A DNA stretch of 64,000 nt, taken from contig NZ_BJMV01000011.1 in the NCBI RefSeq assembly GCF_006539345.1, positions 38,594 to 102,593 on the forward strand, written 5' to 3'. Under the pieces are notes generated by a model. That model did no database searches. It saw nothing but the letters and a program-made list of their open reading frames with translations, and was not told the DNA's origin. Position 1 is the first letter of the stretch. The number at the start of each line of letters is the position of its first letter. The stretch comes from Acetobacter peroxydans. Its GTDB lineage: Bacteria > Pseudomonadota > Alphaproteobacteria > Acetobacterales > Acetobacteraceae. Of the stretch, positions 50,741 to 60,626 are shown in pieces. The translations under genes and the position numbers were made by a program.

Positions 50741-52449
50741 AGCGTGTGCGCCTCGACGGTTACGACCACATGAGTTTTGTCGATGGTTGCGTCTCCGCCG
50801 CCTCCGAACAGCCAGTTCAGCGCGGAGCCGACGCCGTTGCGCTTGCGCGAGGTCGCGTCATCGACATAGCCGCTCAGAACCAGTGTGCTGTTGTTTTGCA
50901 GGGAAACGGTATCATCCAGAGATGTGCTGGATGTTTTTGGAGCCTCGATGGAGGACGAACCGCTGGTTATGGTGGTCATGGACTGGAGAGTCTGCAACAG
51001 GAAATTCAGGTGCAGCATGATCCGGTTGTCGATGATCTTGGGTGTGACCGACCCCATGAAACCGGACATGACGACGCCGGGGGACAGAGAGTTTGAGCTG
51101 CCGGAGTTTGTGGCCAGCACAGATGAGCTGTTTTGGAGATAGGTGGTATTGATACCATTCTGGAAAGGGGCCGTCTGATTGTTCGTCGTCACCACGGAGC
51201 GGTCATACTGCTCCGTGACGTGTCCTAGCTGCTGCAGCGCCTGTACAACGATTTTCGAGCCAGAGAAGAGTCCCCCTGTTCCTTTGCCCGTATCGAGAAT
51301 GGAGGCTCCGAAAGAGAACGGAGTGTCCGTTGTCTGCAATTGCGGGATGGACGCCGGCGTGGATGTCAGGCCGAGCAGACCGCCATGGGATGCAAAGGCG
51401 AGTGTCGGGCTGAAGCCGTAGTTGCTTTCACGAGAAATCTTGACCGTGTAGACATGGACATCAATGGCGACCTGTTTGAGCATATCGTCGCGCAGCCCCT
51501 GAACCCATTGATCCACCCGCGCGACCTGATCTGGCGTGCCGGTCACGGAAATGGTGCCCAGCCCTTCATCGGCGATGACCTGAGCATCGCCAGCGACAAC
51601 AGACGCTGTTTTCTGGATTGTCTGCCATTTGCTGGTTTTGCTGTGGGCCGTGATTGAGGCCATCCCGGACGACTGTCCGGACGATCCGCTCCCCATCCCG
51701 CTCCCGCTCGATCCAGCGGACATCATGGAGCTTCCGCCGCCCATGCCTGTCGAACCGTTCCCGCCGCCGGTGTACGCCACGATGGACGCATCGGATGTCG
51801 TATCGCCCGAGAAGGCCGGGATCGACCAGGTTTTGGTCAACGTGCGATAGAATTCGACCTTACCGTCAACCCAGCGCTGCCAGACGCCAAAACGCGTCGC
51901 CAGTGTCTGGAAAACACCCTCACGCGTTCCCTGATACTGAAGCCATAATCCCACGCCGGACCATGTTTCGGCCCCTGACGACGCGACCCGCGGGGCAGGA
52001 AGGCCATAGGAGCGGTTGGTTCCGCCCTCACTGACCGGACGTGTCTGGCCGGCAGACCCGCCTCCGATGCCAGGAGGGGGAGGGAGATCGGTCATGCCGA
52101 AACTGGCGCTGCTGCCGGACATATCCAGCTCTGCATCCTGCGCGACACTGACAGGGATGTGTGTTACGCGGCTGGCGATAATGGCCGCATCGCGCAACGA
52201 GACGGGACGCGCAAGCGTAATGCCTGCCGGATGGAGCAGGACTTCGGGAACTTTCTCTGCTTCATGGACAGTGTCGCCCAGGAGCCATGGCTTATCGGAG
52301 ACGGTGACGACCGGTCTTTGCGGGATTTTGTAATCCCGGTCGACCGCGTCGACGTCACGTTCCGTTTTGCGCACTTCCCTGAAGTCAGCGCAGCCCGCGA
52401 GCAGTGTCAGGCACGAGACCGTAGTGAGCAAGGTTGATGTGAGCTTCAT
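50737..52449 (-). CDS. pilN: PilN-type secretin lipoprotein
   Basis: A 570-aa outer-membrane secretin of the type IVB pilus. Lipobox LAGC (Cys20), periplasmic N-domains ([20 protein letters not shown]) and the C-terminal secretin barrel ([20 protein letters not shown] and [13 protein letters not shown]). A Ser/Gly-rich linker lies in the middle. It overlaps pilL by ATGA. Confidence 0.88.
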   Translation of the reverse strand: MKLTSTLLTTVSCLTLLAGCADFREVRKTERDVDAVDRDYKIPQRPVVTVSDKPWLLGDTVHEAEKVPEVLLHPAGITLARPVSLRDAAIIASRVTHIPVSVAQDAELDMSGSSASFGMTDLPPPPGIGGGSAGQTRPVSEGGTNRSYGLPAPRVASSGAETWSGVGLWLQYQGTREGVFQTLATRFGVWQRWVDGKVEFYRTLTKTWSIPAFSGDTTSDASIVAYTGGGNGSTGMGGGSSMMSAGSSGSGMGSGSSGQSSGMASITAHSKTSKWQTIQKTASVVAGDAQVIADEGLGTISVTGTPDQVARVDQWVQGLRDDMLKQVAIDVHVYTVKISRESNYGFSPTLAFASHGGLLGLTSTPASIPQLQTTDTPFSFGASILDTGKGTGGLFSGSKIVVQALQQLGHVTEQYDRSVVTTNNQTAPFQNGINTTYLQNSSSVLATNSGSSNSLSPGVVMSGFMGSVTPKIIDNRIMLHLNFLLQTLQSMTTITSGSSSIEAPKTSSTSLDDTVSLQNNSTLVLSGYVDDATSRKRNGVGSALNWLFGGGGDATIDKTHVVVTVEAHTL

Positions 52450-53264
52450 TCGCTCCGTCCCCCGGGGCTGGTGACAACCAGCGTGTGATTGGGTGTGTGG
52501 AATTCCGCCTGGATGGACTTTCCTTCATCGGAAATCGTGTGGATGATGTCGCTCATCACCTTCTGGTAATCGCCGCGGAAGGATGTCATCGCGGGGATCA
52601 TCCAGTTCAGGTCATGCGGCCAGCGGACAATCCAGCCAGCGCGGTCGCCCCATGCGATCATCTGCTCGCGGATCGGCTGCCCCTCCACGAGCGTCCATTC
52701 TTCCTCGGGAGGTCTGGCGGCGATGATCGGTGCTTGAGTGGCAGGAGCGGACGTGCTTGCGGAAGGTTTGAGGGGGATGGCGCGGACCTGATCCGTGTTG
52801 GGAATTTTGAGGGCCAGTTGCTGGCCATTATGGATTGTGCAGCTTCCCGCGCGTTCGAGTGCGCCTTCGGGAGTATGGCCATAAAGGCATGTGGCCTCGG
52901 CGTCATCGACATCGAGTTCAAGCAGCAGGTTCTGTCCCACCGGGCTGACGGCATAGCGGACGGTATGCGCGCCGGGATATGCCATCCCGTCAGGCGAGAG
53001 CGCGAAGCCGCGTTCCCGCAATGTGTCCGTCAGGAGGACAGCCGTATGATTGGGGTCCGGTCCATCATAGGGGACCAGACGGATAATGCTCTTGGGCGCG
53101 TCCATGCTGATTGCCAGGATGTCGGCAATAAACACGGTCAGGGCCGAGGCGTCCCGGAAGGTCGCTCCCGCCACATGCGACGATGTGGACGGGGATTGAT
53201 CTGCGCAACCGCAGACCATGGCCAGCATGGCCCCGGTTGCTATCTGGCGGGTGAGGCGGTTCAC
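52446..53264 (-). CDS. pilL: PilL-like lipoprotein (TcpQ domain)
   Basis: A 272-aa lipoprotein with lipobox VCGC (Cys20). The C-terminal region ([43 protein letters not shown]) is a TcpQ/PilL-type domain that stabilises the secretin. The start overlaps the stop of the VirB9-like gene. Confidence 0.78.
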   Translation of the reverse strand: MNRLTRQIATGAMLAMVCGCADQSPSTSSHVAGATFRDASALTVFIADILAISMDAPKSIIRLVPYDGPDPNHTAVLLTDTLRERGFALSPDGMAYPGAHTVRYAVSPVGQNLLLELDVDDAEATCLYGHTPEGALERAGSCTIHNGQQLALKIPNTDQVRAIPLKPSASTSAPATQAPIIAARPPEEEWTLVEGQPIREQMIAWGDRAGWIVRWPHDLNWMIPAMTSFRGDYQKVMSDIIHTISDEGKSIQAEFHTPNHTLVVTSPGGRSE

Positions 53265-54232
53265 TCCGTACCTCCATGGGTTATGTGGATTTCAGGAGCT
53301 TGCGCTCCGTTCCCTATGAGCAGAGCCTCATCAACGGCGCGCGGAACGACGTAGGAATCTCCGACGACCGTGTAATCCTGCGCGTTGGTGGCTTTTGGGG
53401 ATATGACGACCAGCCTCGGAGCGGCATTGATGCCGCCTGGAGGAAACTGGATGTAGGTTTGACCTGCTTCGCGGTAGACCCGCATGGGCTTCCAGGGAGC
53501 ATTACCGGTCATGCGGAAAGCAAAGTCTGGCGTTCCTGTGATACCGGTTCGAGGTGTAATGTCGGGCTGGCTGACAGGGTCGCCCGGCGCGTGCGTGAAC
53601 GCGATGGTCCTCATGCTGTTTGCCTGGGCGTTCAGGATCATCCTGTACGTGTGCTGGCTGCTATTGAGAGACAGGGTTGTCCGTGTGGCCCGCGCACCGG
53701 GGCCGATTGCGACAGCCCACCCTTGATGGATGCCCTTGCCTCCCCGGACCAGGTCGACATGCCAGTTGGACATGTCTTCTATCGTAAGGTCAGAGGTCAG
53801 GGCGGTTTCACCGCGATCCAGTCGAAGGATGCAGATATCCGGGTAGCGGCAGTTTATGGTCGGCGTTCCGTCGGCAAAGGCGAACCATGTCACGCCGCCT
53901 TTGCCGATGAGCGGCGTCGCATTGCGGGTAGCGGGCGACGGAGCGGCCGGAGTGGCGGGTGCTGTCGCTCTCCCGACTGCCAGCGGCGCCTGCACGGCGA
54001 CAGCCTCGACAGGGCGCGCGGCACCGGGTCGGATACGCAGGGCCGGGTCGTCGCCCAGGCGCTGCCGCATATTGGCGATGAATCCGTGGACGCGGTCGAT
54101 GCTCTGCTGCAACGCAAGCTCGGCCGACGGCATCCCCGGCGTCTCGACGCGTACCGGGGCGGTGTCCGCGTCATGGTCGCGCGCGCATCCACTCAGGATA
54201 CCCAGCGCGACGAGGAGGTAGGTCTTCTTCAT
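53261..54232 (-). CDS. VirB9/TrbG-like lipoprotein
   Basis: A 323-aa lipoprotein starting MKKTYLLVALGILSGC (lipobox Cys16). The core, DICILRLDRGETALTSDLTI, WHVDLVRGG, TTLSLNSSQHTYRMILNAQA, and the later WKPMRVYREAGQTYIQFPPG with YTVVGDSYVVPRAVDEA, follows the N- and C-terminal domains of VirB9/TrbG/CagX proteins. In VirB systems VirB9 forms the outer ring with VirB7 and VirB10. Here a DotH is also encoded, so this is an extra component. Upstream in-frame starts are rejected because promoter J lies between them and ATG 54232, which coincides with the predicted transcription start. Confidence 0.78.
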   Translation of the reverse strand: MKKTYLLVALGILSGCARDHDADTAPVRVETPGMPSAELALQQSIDRVHGFIANMRQRLGDDPALRIRPGAARPVEAVAVQAPLAVGRATAPATPAAPSPATRNATPLIGKGGVTWFAFADGTPTINCRYPDICILRLDRGETALTSDLTIEDMSNWHVDLVRGGKGIHQGWAVAIGPGARATRTTLSLNSSQHTYRMILNAQANSMRTIAFTHAPGDPVSQPDITPRTGITGTPDFAFRMTGNAPWKPMRVYREAGQTYIQFPPGGINAAPRLVVISPKATNAQDYTVVGDSYVVPRAVDEALLIGNGAQAPEIHITHGGTE

Positions 54233-54238
54233 AACCCC

Positions 54239-54263
54239 AGTATCGCGCAACCCGTTGTGACGC
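54239..54263 (-). promoter_or_regulatory. Conserved-box promoter J (VirB9-like/pil operon)
   Basis: Minus strand: GCGTCACAAC, nine bases (GGGTTGCGC), GATACT (54244-54239), six bases, ATG 54232. A leaderless mRNA is predicted for an operon running to pilV and the transglycosylase. Confidence 0.65.
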
Positions 54264-54273
54264 TGTTCAGGCG

Positions 54274-57200
54274 TCATGCGACCTCTCTCAGTGTCGCGCC
54301 GAGCCCGACCGCGTCGCAGATCTCACGCGACAGGCCGCTGACGACACCACCCAGTGCGGCCTGTGCGTCAACGGAGTTCGTGTCGGCCATCTGGGCATTG
54401 GTGCGCCGCTCGATCTCATCGGCGGCGGTGCCTTTGGGGAACACATGCGACAGGCGACGGCGGGCTTCAACGGAGCCGAGTGCGCTGTAAACACGACGGC
54501 GCAGGGCGACATCCTCCGGTCTGGTGGACAGCGCCCAGAGTTCGACAGGGCCGAGCGTGTTGAGGAGGAACATTTCGTACCAGTCTTCGCCCACCTTGAT
54601 CTGCAGCAGCAGCGGTGCGCCGCTGCCATCGGGACGCGGCCCCTGCAGGGCGGTGTGGACAATCTGTCGTCCGGCCGCACTTAGACCCAGCTTCGCGGCG
54701 GCTTCATCGGCTTCCTCGGGATTAGCGGTTCCCAGAATGAACCGGGCTGTCGAATGGGCGGTGAGATAGGGGCCAAAATCGGTGATCTTCTGGCTGGTCA
54801 GGCCCAGACGCACACCGAGCTTGGCGGCGCGACGCGCGGCGGCTTCGAAGAGGCTCAGCACGAAGGGCGCCTGGGCCGCACGCTGGAATTCGTCGCATTC
54901 GAGGCGCTTGTAGCTTTCGCGGAACTCGCGGAAGCGCTCGCGATGGATGTCGCGCACATGGGCGGGCACCTTGTCCGCGTCCTCGGGGGAGAGGAAGAAG
55001 TTCCGTCCCACGACCTGAAAGCCGAGCAGATACATCAGTTCGGACTGGCGTGCGTTCTCGCCGAGCCCTTCGGGGGCGACACGACCGATATCGAGCGCGA
55101 CAATACGCGCATCGCCCAGATCCAGACGGGTGGGCCGGTTCAGGGTCGGATATTTGCCGATGAACGTGCCAATATAGCGCCTGAAGACACCCAGACCCGT
55201 TTCGGTGCCTGATGTTGGTGTATTCGAGCCGTAATTGTCCTGCACATATGGCAGGTACGTAGCGGACACCAGATCCCCAATCACCGGCACGGCATGCTGT
55301 GTCGCCATTCGCGCCATGCGCATGTCGCCACGGGCGGCGAACAGGTCCGCAATATCCCACCAGGTCGTGTCATCACCCTCGGGTTCAAAACCCAGACGTT
55401 CGAGAGCGGCGGCGATCAGCTGGTTGGCGGCCTGGCTGTATTTTTTGATGGACGTCGAATAGGTCTCATCCGAACACATCGCATAGGCGGCGGTGACGGT
55501 GGCATCGATGATCTGGTTCATGCCCTCAAAGGGCTCGCCCGTCAGCTCCATGCACACGGTTGAGAGGAAGTTCGTCAGAAACGCGCGGTGATGTTCCAGC
55601 GGCTTGCGACAGCAGGCTTCGGTGTCGAAGATGTTGTAGGCATGATCGTCAATGAAGTCGAACGGGATGAACTGGGCCAGATGGGCGTCTTCGGCGCGCA
55701 GTCCGTTGCGCACCATGTCGATGAAACCGCTTGCCGCGTCCCCGATGTCCAACTTGCCGATCAGGGGCAGCTTCGGCCCGGCATCGGTCAGGGAGGCGGT
55801 GCTGAGCACGGTGGCCAGCAGCAGGGAGTTGGCGAGCATGGATTTGCCGCTCCGGGATGGGGCGACAAACAGGTCGAGGGTGGCGACACGGCCGCTGCCG
55901 GTCGGATCGAAGGGGACGATGGTGCCGTCATTGGCGCGCAGCAGGGCCGCGCCATCCGTCCATGGGGACGCCATCCGGAAACACGGCATGGTCAGCAGGG
56001 TTTCATCGAGCGGGGCGGCTGTCGCCGGGGCTGTGGAGGCCAGCGCGATCCCCGGAATGGAGGACATGACACCGGCCAGCGGGTCGCCGCACAGGCGACT
56101 GGCCGAGGCGCCACCCCAACCGCCTATGGCCTGTTCGAGGGTCGAGGCGCGTCTTGCCAGCTGGACGCGCTCGCCGCTTGTCGCACAGGTGGCAAAGGAG
56201 GTGCGGGCGGAAATGATGGTCTCGCCCGCCTTGCGCCGCCGGTCGAGATCCATAAACGCGTCATAGACCGCATGATTGGGACCAAAGCGTAAGATGGTCG
56301 CCAGTTCTTTTTTCCAGCCCATGAAGGTCGGACGTATTCCCTGTATCGTCGTATTCATCCGCCAGGGCATGCGGTGGGCGGCGAGCCTGGACGACAGTTC
56401 GACAAAGGGCGTGGGGGTCTCGGACATCGCCTCCAGATCAACCGGGCGCCAGTCACGGGTTCCCAGTGTCACGGTGGAAAAATCGGGCTTGTAGGCGTCA
56501 TCCATGAAAATCTGTTCGCGCAAGGGGGCCCAGAGGGCGTCGGCGGCATTGGCGGGCCGGTCTTCGTCTGGGATGATGGAGGGCGGGCGTCTGTTGGGCG
56601 TCGAGGGTGTCCAGCGTGAGCCAAGAACCTCTGGATAGATCTCTTCACGGATGGCGCGCAGCGCATCATCGGTCGTGAGTTCGTCCATCAGGATACCCTG
56701 ATGCTCGAAAACGTGACGGATATGGCTGACAAAGGCCGTGTGGATGGTCGCAAGTTCCATCGAGCCCATCAGCGGATTCTGGCCATCGCCCAGATCGGGC
56801 AGGAGTTTTGAGGCCTCGGCGCGGGCGGCCTTGCTGGTGGCGAGTTCCTGTCTGGACAGGCATCCCTGACGGCTCCACAGGGCCAGCCATGTCCGTTCAT
56901 GGCGCATTTTGGGGATGAGAACGCGCTCACGTTCGGAGAGGATGTCCTCGAACTGGGCGTTCAGGGCGGCGGCAATCCTGCGTCGGTCACTCAGATTGCG
57001 GTTGACGAAGGCCGAGGCGTCCGGCTCCGCCATGTAGAAGAACTGCATGGCGTGACCTGGACCATCCATCTGGCCGCCTATGGCCTGCCGCAAGGCGCGG
57101 GCTTTGGCCTCAATTTCGGCACGACTTGCCATCTGTCGCAACCCTTTGACCCGTAGCAGGGTTACATAGTCGCCACTGAAGGTGATGAGCCCGTGTTCGT

Positions 57201-57402
57201 CACAGGTGGCCAGATCGCAGAAGGACGACAGATCCCGCCTCGACATCTGTGACAGAATGCCCAGACCCCGCAGTAGCAGGTCAAGTGGGCGGAAACCGCC
57301 CTTGAGCGGGACAGGATTATCCTGCCCGGGCGTGGAGCCGGGGGACACCGCAGGGGGTGGCGCGGGTGTCGTCGTGGTCTTCCTCTGCCACAGGCGTTTC
57401 AT
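54274..57402 (-). CDS. dotO: Type IVB ATPase DotO/IcmB/TraU
   Basis: A 1042-aa VirB4-like ATPase. Walker A in LDLFVAPSRSGKSMLANSLL (near 510-520), an upstream DotO N-domain (GDYVTLLRVKGLRQMASRAE), Walker B region LECDEFQRA and arginine-finger-like SQKITDFGPYL near the end. It forms the cytoplasmic hexamer at the channel base with DotB. ATG 57402 overlaps the dotN stop (ATGA). Confidence 0.92.
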   Translation of the reverse strand: MKRLWQRKTTTTPAPPPAVSPGSTPGQDNPVPLKGGFRPLDLLLRGLGILSQMSRRDLSSFCDLATCDEHGLITFSGDYVTLLRVKGLRQMASRAEIEAKARALRQAIGGQMDGPGHAMQFFYMAEPDASAFVNRNLSDRRRIAAALNAQFEDILSERERVLIPKMRHERTWLALWSRQGCLSRQELATSKAARAEASKLLPDLGDGQNPLMGSMELATIHTAFVSHIRHVFEHQGILMDELTTDDALRAIREEIYPEVLGSRWTPSTPNRRPPSIIPDEDRPANAADALWAPLREQIFMDDAYKPDFSTVTLGTRDWRPVDLEAMSETPTPFVELSSRLAAHRMPWRMNTTIQGIRPTFMGWKKELATILRFGPNHAVYDAFMDLDRRRKAGETIISARTSFATCATSGERVQLARRASTLEQAIGGWGGASASRLCGDPLAGVMSSIPGIALASTAPATAAPLDETLLTMPCFRMASPWTDGAALLRANDGTIVPFDPTGSGRVATLDLFVAPSRSGKSMLANSLLLATVLSTASLTDAGPKLPLIGKLDIGDAASGFIDMVRNGLRAEDAHLAQFIPFDFIDDHAYNIFDTEACCRKPLEHHRAFLTNFLSTVCMELTGEPFEGMNQIIDATVTAAYAMCSDETYSTSIKKYSQAANQLIAAALERLGFEPEGDDTTWWDIADLFAARGDMRMARMATQHAVPVIGDLVSATYLPYVQDNYGSNTPTSGTETGLGVFRRYIGTFIGKYPTLNRPTRLDLGDARIVALDIGRVAPEGLGENARQSELMYLLGFQVVGRNFFLSPEDADKVPAHVRDIHRERFREFRESYKRLECDEFQRAAQAPFVLSLFEAAARRAAKLGVRLGLTSQKITDFGPYLTAHSTARFILGTANPEEADEAAAKLGLSAAGRQIVHTALQGPRPDGSGAPLLLQIKVGEDWYEMFLLNTLGPVELWALSTRPEDVALRRRVYSALGSVEARRRLSHVFPKGTAADEIERRTNAQMADTNSVDAQAALGGVVSGLSREICDAVGLGATLREVA

Positions 57403-57929
57403 GGGGTGCGGCTCCGGTTGGTCAGGAGCGCGCTCAGCGCCTCGCTGTTCTGCTCGCGCCATGCGGCGACGGGCAGGATACGCAGACCGGAGGCAGCGCC
57501 CTGACGTTTGAGCATGTGATGGGGGGCGAGGGTGGCCACCGCGCGGCGCAGACGTGCCGGATGATAGGTGCCGATTTTCTCTGCGGCGGTCTCGCGGCGT
57601 CCGGACAGATCGTCGAGTATCGCCAGCGCGCGCTCACGCTCGGGCTGTCCGGGGTTGCAGACCAGCAGGGCCGTCCAGGCGGCGCGAAGCAGGCGCGACA
57701 GGCTGCCCTGATCGAGCTGGGGGAGCCAGATGAGGGCGGCGTGCCGGTCGATCTGCGCCTCATCCGCCGCATAGGCGGGCGTGCAGACGAGGCAGAGCGG
57801 GGTGTCGCTGACGGCGAGGGTTGCGCCAGCCAGACCGCAGCAGGCGCATGCGGTCCGGGCATCGGCGGGGAGTGACCGGGTGGTCAGGCTCCCCTTCGGC
57901 GCACGGAAATGGGCGACCAGATCGTGCAT
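57399..57929 (-). CDS. dotN: DotN/IcmJ/TraT-like zinc protein
   Basis: A 176-aa protein with CACCGLAG and LCLVC, a four-Cys zinc site, then DRHAALIWLPQLDQGSLSRL, the signature of DotN/IcmJ (xxALIWLPEIxQxxLNxL). DotN binds the DotL C-terminus within the coupling complex. Its start overlaps the dotP stop by 1 base. Confidence 0.82.
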   Translation of the reverse strand: MHDLVAHFRAPKGSLTTRSLPADARTACACCGLAGATLAVSDTPLCLVCTPAYAADEAQIDRHAALIWLPQLDQGSLSRLLRAAWTALLVCNPGQPERERALAILDDLSGRRETAAEKIGTYHPARLRRAVATLAPHHMLKRQGAASGLRILPVAAWREQNSEALSALLTNRSRTP

Positions 57930-58318
57930 TACTGGTCGAAGGTGATTTTTTGCTGGGTGCCGGTGATTGTTGCCTTTGAGCCAAAGACCGTGGTGCTTGC
58001 CGTCCGTTCGTAGAATGTCAGACCCAGCAGGCAGGTGCCGACAACGGCGGCGGCGATAATCTTGCCATAGCCGGTGTTGTTGCCTCCCATCCCGTTGTGT
58101 TTCCTGTAGGCGCTGAAAAGAGAACCCAGCAGCAGGCCGCCTCCTCCGATAAAGCCGACCGCGTTGAGCAGATAGCCCCACGCGTTGTTTGCACGGTTGG
58201 TTGCATTCTGCATAAGCTCGTCGATCGCCTGTGCGTGCCCGATCCCCGTGAGAGCGGATGCGAGAAGTGCTGTTGCACAAAGGGCGAGTGCGGCGTGGCC
58301 TTTGATCCGTACGTTCAT
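57929..58318 (-). CDS. icmD: DotP/IcmD/TraR-like membrane protein
   Basis: A 129-aa protein with a signal-like N-terminus (about 1-29) and two further membrane segments (about 46-68 and 87-105). Size (Legionella IcmD 132 aa), topology and order next to dotE match. IcmD/DotP is a small inner-membrane channel component. Confidence 0.75.
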   Translation of the reverse strand: MNVRIKGHAALALCATALLASALTGIGHAQAIDELMQNATNRANNAWGYLLNAVGFIGGGGLLLGSLFSAYRKHNGMGGNNTGYGKIIAAAVVGTCLLGLTFYERTASTTVFGSKATITGTQQKITFDQ

Positions 58319-58340
58319 GACGTTTGTGTCCTTGATGAAA

Positions 58341-58901
58341 TTAAGAGGAAAGAAGATGAAGTTTCTTTGCGAGCGCCGGCCCTATGGTGTCGGCGTTCAT
58401 CAGGAAAAATCCGCCAAGACCCATGCAGATGTTGGTGGTCGTTGACGTATTGCTCCGTCCCTTCATGGAATTGAGCTCGCGCATGATGGAGACGTAGACC
58501 CAGAAAGCGCCGTAGCTCATGAAGTAGTATCGGAAGACATGCAGCATCGCGGCCAGTGTCGCGGTGGGCCCCTGGGAGATCGCCGATTTGAGGCTGTCGG
58601 CAGAAAACGTGACCTGGCCTGCGGAATTGACGCCACCGACGCTGGTTCTTGCGGAAAGGCCCAGCGTGGCATTGCCCATGTTCAGGAATTCGGAAAAGGA
58701 GAGGAGCGAGGCTCCCGCAGCGATCAGGGCGATGCAGACGGGGAAGCTGCTGCCTGCGCCTGTTGCCCCTTTGGCTCGGCTGTAGAGGCCAAACAGGCTG
58801 CCCAGCAGGCAGGCTGAGCCGCTGATATAGCACAGCGTTGGCAGTGCGATTGCAAAGGCGCTGCCGATTGAGCCTGCGAAATCCAGAAGATCCTGCAACA
58901 T
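58341..58901 (-). CDS. icmC: DotE/IcmC/TraQ-like membrane protein
   Basis: A 186-aa protein with four hydrophobic segments and the AGSIGSAFAIALPTLCYISG and YISGSACLLGSLFGLYSRAK pattern found in IcmC/DotE and in TraQ. It is paired with DotP, to which it is distantly related (compare GLLLGSLFSAYRKHN of DotP). Confidence 0.72.
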   Translation of the reverse strand: MLQDLLDFAGSIGSAFAIALPTLCYISGSACLLGSLFGLYSRAKGATGAGSSFPVCIALIAAGASLLSFSEFLNMGNATLGLSARTSVGGVNSAGQVTFSADSLKSAISQGPTATLAAMLHVFRYYFMSYGAFWVYVSIMRELNSMKGRSNTSTTTNICMGLGGFFLMNADTIGPALAKKLHLLSS

Positions 58902-58913
58902 GGTGTCTGCGCC

Positions 58914-60020
58914 TTAACGGATGGTGCCGTGTTCGGTGTGGACAACCCAGCTGCTGCCGGACTGTGTGATCGCGGTGACAGCGCCCCATCCGTCCAGCAT
59001 CGATCCGGGCTGCACGCGCACGGGCTGGCCCTGCGGGCTTTCCAGAATGGCGATGTCGGGTGCGCCCGCCTGAACGGTGTAGTGCGGGCGGGCAACGGGC
59101 CGTTCCGCCGGGGCGGTTTCAGCGTGGGGATGCCTGGGCGTTTCTGTCGCCTTGTGGGGGCCGCTCGGGGTCTGCATCGCTGCCGCGGGTGCCACGGCCG
59201 GAGCGGCGGGCGCGGGCGCTGCGTGGGAGACCTGACTGGCTTCGAGCGTGTCCTCACGGTGGCGCAGTTCATCAAGGCGGCCGCCGACTGTGCCCAGTCC
59301 GGAGACGATCTGGTCGTGCAGCGCATGCTGGCTGGCGTCGAGCTTCTGTTCGAGCGCGTCGATCCGGTTTGTCATTTCGGTGAGCTGGCGGCTCATTTCC
59401 ATGAAAAGCTGATCTTCGCCTGAGGTGGAAGAGCGTGTGGCTGGCTGGTCCGTCCGGGTGTCGGGGGCCGTCTCTTCGCGCGTCGTCTGGGTCGAGGGTG
59501 CTTCCACGGGTTGTGTGGTGGGCGCTGATGGCGTCGTGACAGGAGCTGTCGTGGCGGATGTCGCGCCAGTATTGGCAGGTGTCACCCTGGCGGCACTCGC
59601 CGCCGGTGCTGTCGCCTGTTTTGCGGCGGCAGGAGGCGCACCCAGATCAGGCGGAGTAATTCCCGAACTGTTCGCATCCGCACCGCTCACAACCGCTGTC
59701 TGCACGGCTGGCGCTGCGTGCGTTACTGGCTTTGGGGATGAGGCGACATGCACAGCTGTCGCGCCGACGCCCAGCAGGGCGACAGCCGCGACCCCGCCCC
59801 ACAGGGCCTTTGATCTGGCGACCCTCTGGAGGAGTCCCGGTGACGGGATGCTGGCCGACATCGCCTGTGGCGCAACGGCCGGACCTGTTGCGGCAGGCGG
59901 TTCAGCAGGCTCTGGTGTCGCGGTCCGGGGCGCTTCGCCCCCTGCGGGAGGCGTTGCGGGCTTGCGTAGCATCGTGACAGACCCGTTTTGGGGTTCAGTC
60001 GTCATGGCGAGGGCTCCCAT
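58914..60020 (-). CDS. DotF/IcmG/TraP-like bitopic protein
   Basis: A 368-aa protein: Pro/Ala-rich cytoplasmic N-terminus, one membrane helix (about 70-92), a long Ala/Thr/Pro linker, a coiled coil (LFMEMSRQLTEMTNRIDALE and following) and a C-terminal beta domain ending WVVHTEHGTIR. This layout is that of DotF/IcmG, which gathers substrates and surrounds the DotG channel. AAGGAG precedes ATG 60020. Family call is by layout and order rather than strong motifs. Confidence 0.62.
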   Translation of the reverse strand: MGALAMTTEPQNGSVTMLRKPATPPAGGEAPRTATPEPAEPPAATGPAVAPQAMSASIPSPGLLQRVARSKALWGGVAAVALLGVGATAVHVASSPKPVTHAAPAVQTAVVSGADANSSGITPPDLGAPPAAAKQATAPAASAARVTPANTGATSATTAPVTTPSAPTTQPVEAPSTQTTREETAPDTRTDQPATRSSTSGEDQLFMEMSRQLTEMTNRIDALEQKLDASQHALHDQIVSGLGTVGGRLDELRHREDTLEASQVSHAAPAPAAPAVAPAAAMQTPSGPHKATETPRHPHAETAPAERPVARPHYTVQAGAPDIAILESPQGQPVRVQPGSMLDGWGAVTAITQSGSSWVVHTEHGTIR

Positions 60021-60037
60021 GGTGGCTCCTTGAGGGG

Positions 60038-60598
60038 TCAGTTAGGCGTCGGCGTGGTGAGGGCTGATGGCATGGTGTTCCATGTCAGCGTGCCGAGCGG
60101 TTTGCCGCTTGTGGACGCGAAGAGCGGAACGGTTTCACCATCGGCAATGGAGAGGGTGCCCTTGAAGGACTCATGGACCTCGTCGGGGAGATCGATTGTC
60201 GCGTCGCTACCGGGAACGCGGGCGTGTTTCATGCTCCGAAGCGTGAGCGTGCTGATGGAGACGTCCAGAGTCACCACGCCCTGATGTTCTGCGCGTGCCC
60301 TGAAGAGCGTATCCGTTCCCGTTTCGATAACCCCTTCGTGGACAATGGGAGGTTTACCGGGGCGTAGCGTCACGGAATCCGTGTAGGGCACCACCATGCG
60401 CCGTTGTGCCGGGAACCCGGCGGTATCTCCAACCGTGACGGCGGTCATTCTACTGCTGCCGTCGAGGCCACTGAACGTGACATAGCCGGATTTCGGAGTG
60501 GCATTCTCAGCGCTTGTGGACGACGGCGCCGTTTCTATGGCCAGCGCCGGTGTCGCAAGCGTGAGAGAGGTTGCAAGCAATGCAAGAAGCGGTCGCAT
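60038..60598 (-). CDS. Unknown exported protein in the dot operon
   Basis: A 186-aa protein with signal peptide (1-20, ending TPALA) and a beta-rich mature part (SGYVTFSGLDGSSRMTAVTV, RMVVPYTDSVTLRPG). First gene of the operon under promoter K, just after dotG. It might be a periplasmic scaffold specific to this branch of type IVB systems; no family recognised. Confidence 0.6.
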   Translation of the reverse strand: MRPLLALLATSLTLATPALAIETAPSSTSAENATPKSGYVTFSGLDGSSRMTAVTVGDTAGFPAQRRMVVPYTDSVTLRPGKPPIVHEGVIETGTDTLFRARAEHQGVVTLDVSISTLTLRSMKHARVPGSDATIDLPDEVHESFKGTLSIADGETVPLFASTSGKPLGTLTWNTMPSALTTPTPN

Positions 60599-60626
60599 AA
60601 CTGTCCTTTCGTGACTGTCTTTTCTC

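Noticed and set aside
53276..54490. 404-codon plus-strand open frame
   Set aside because: Antisense to the VirB9-like gene and dotO.
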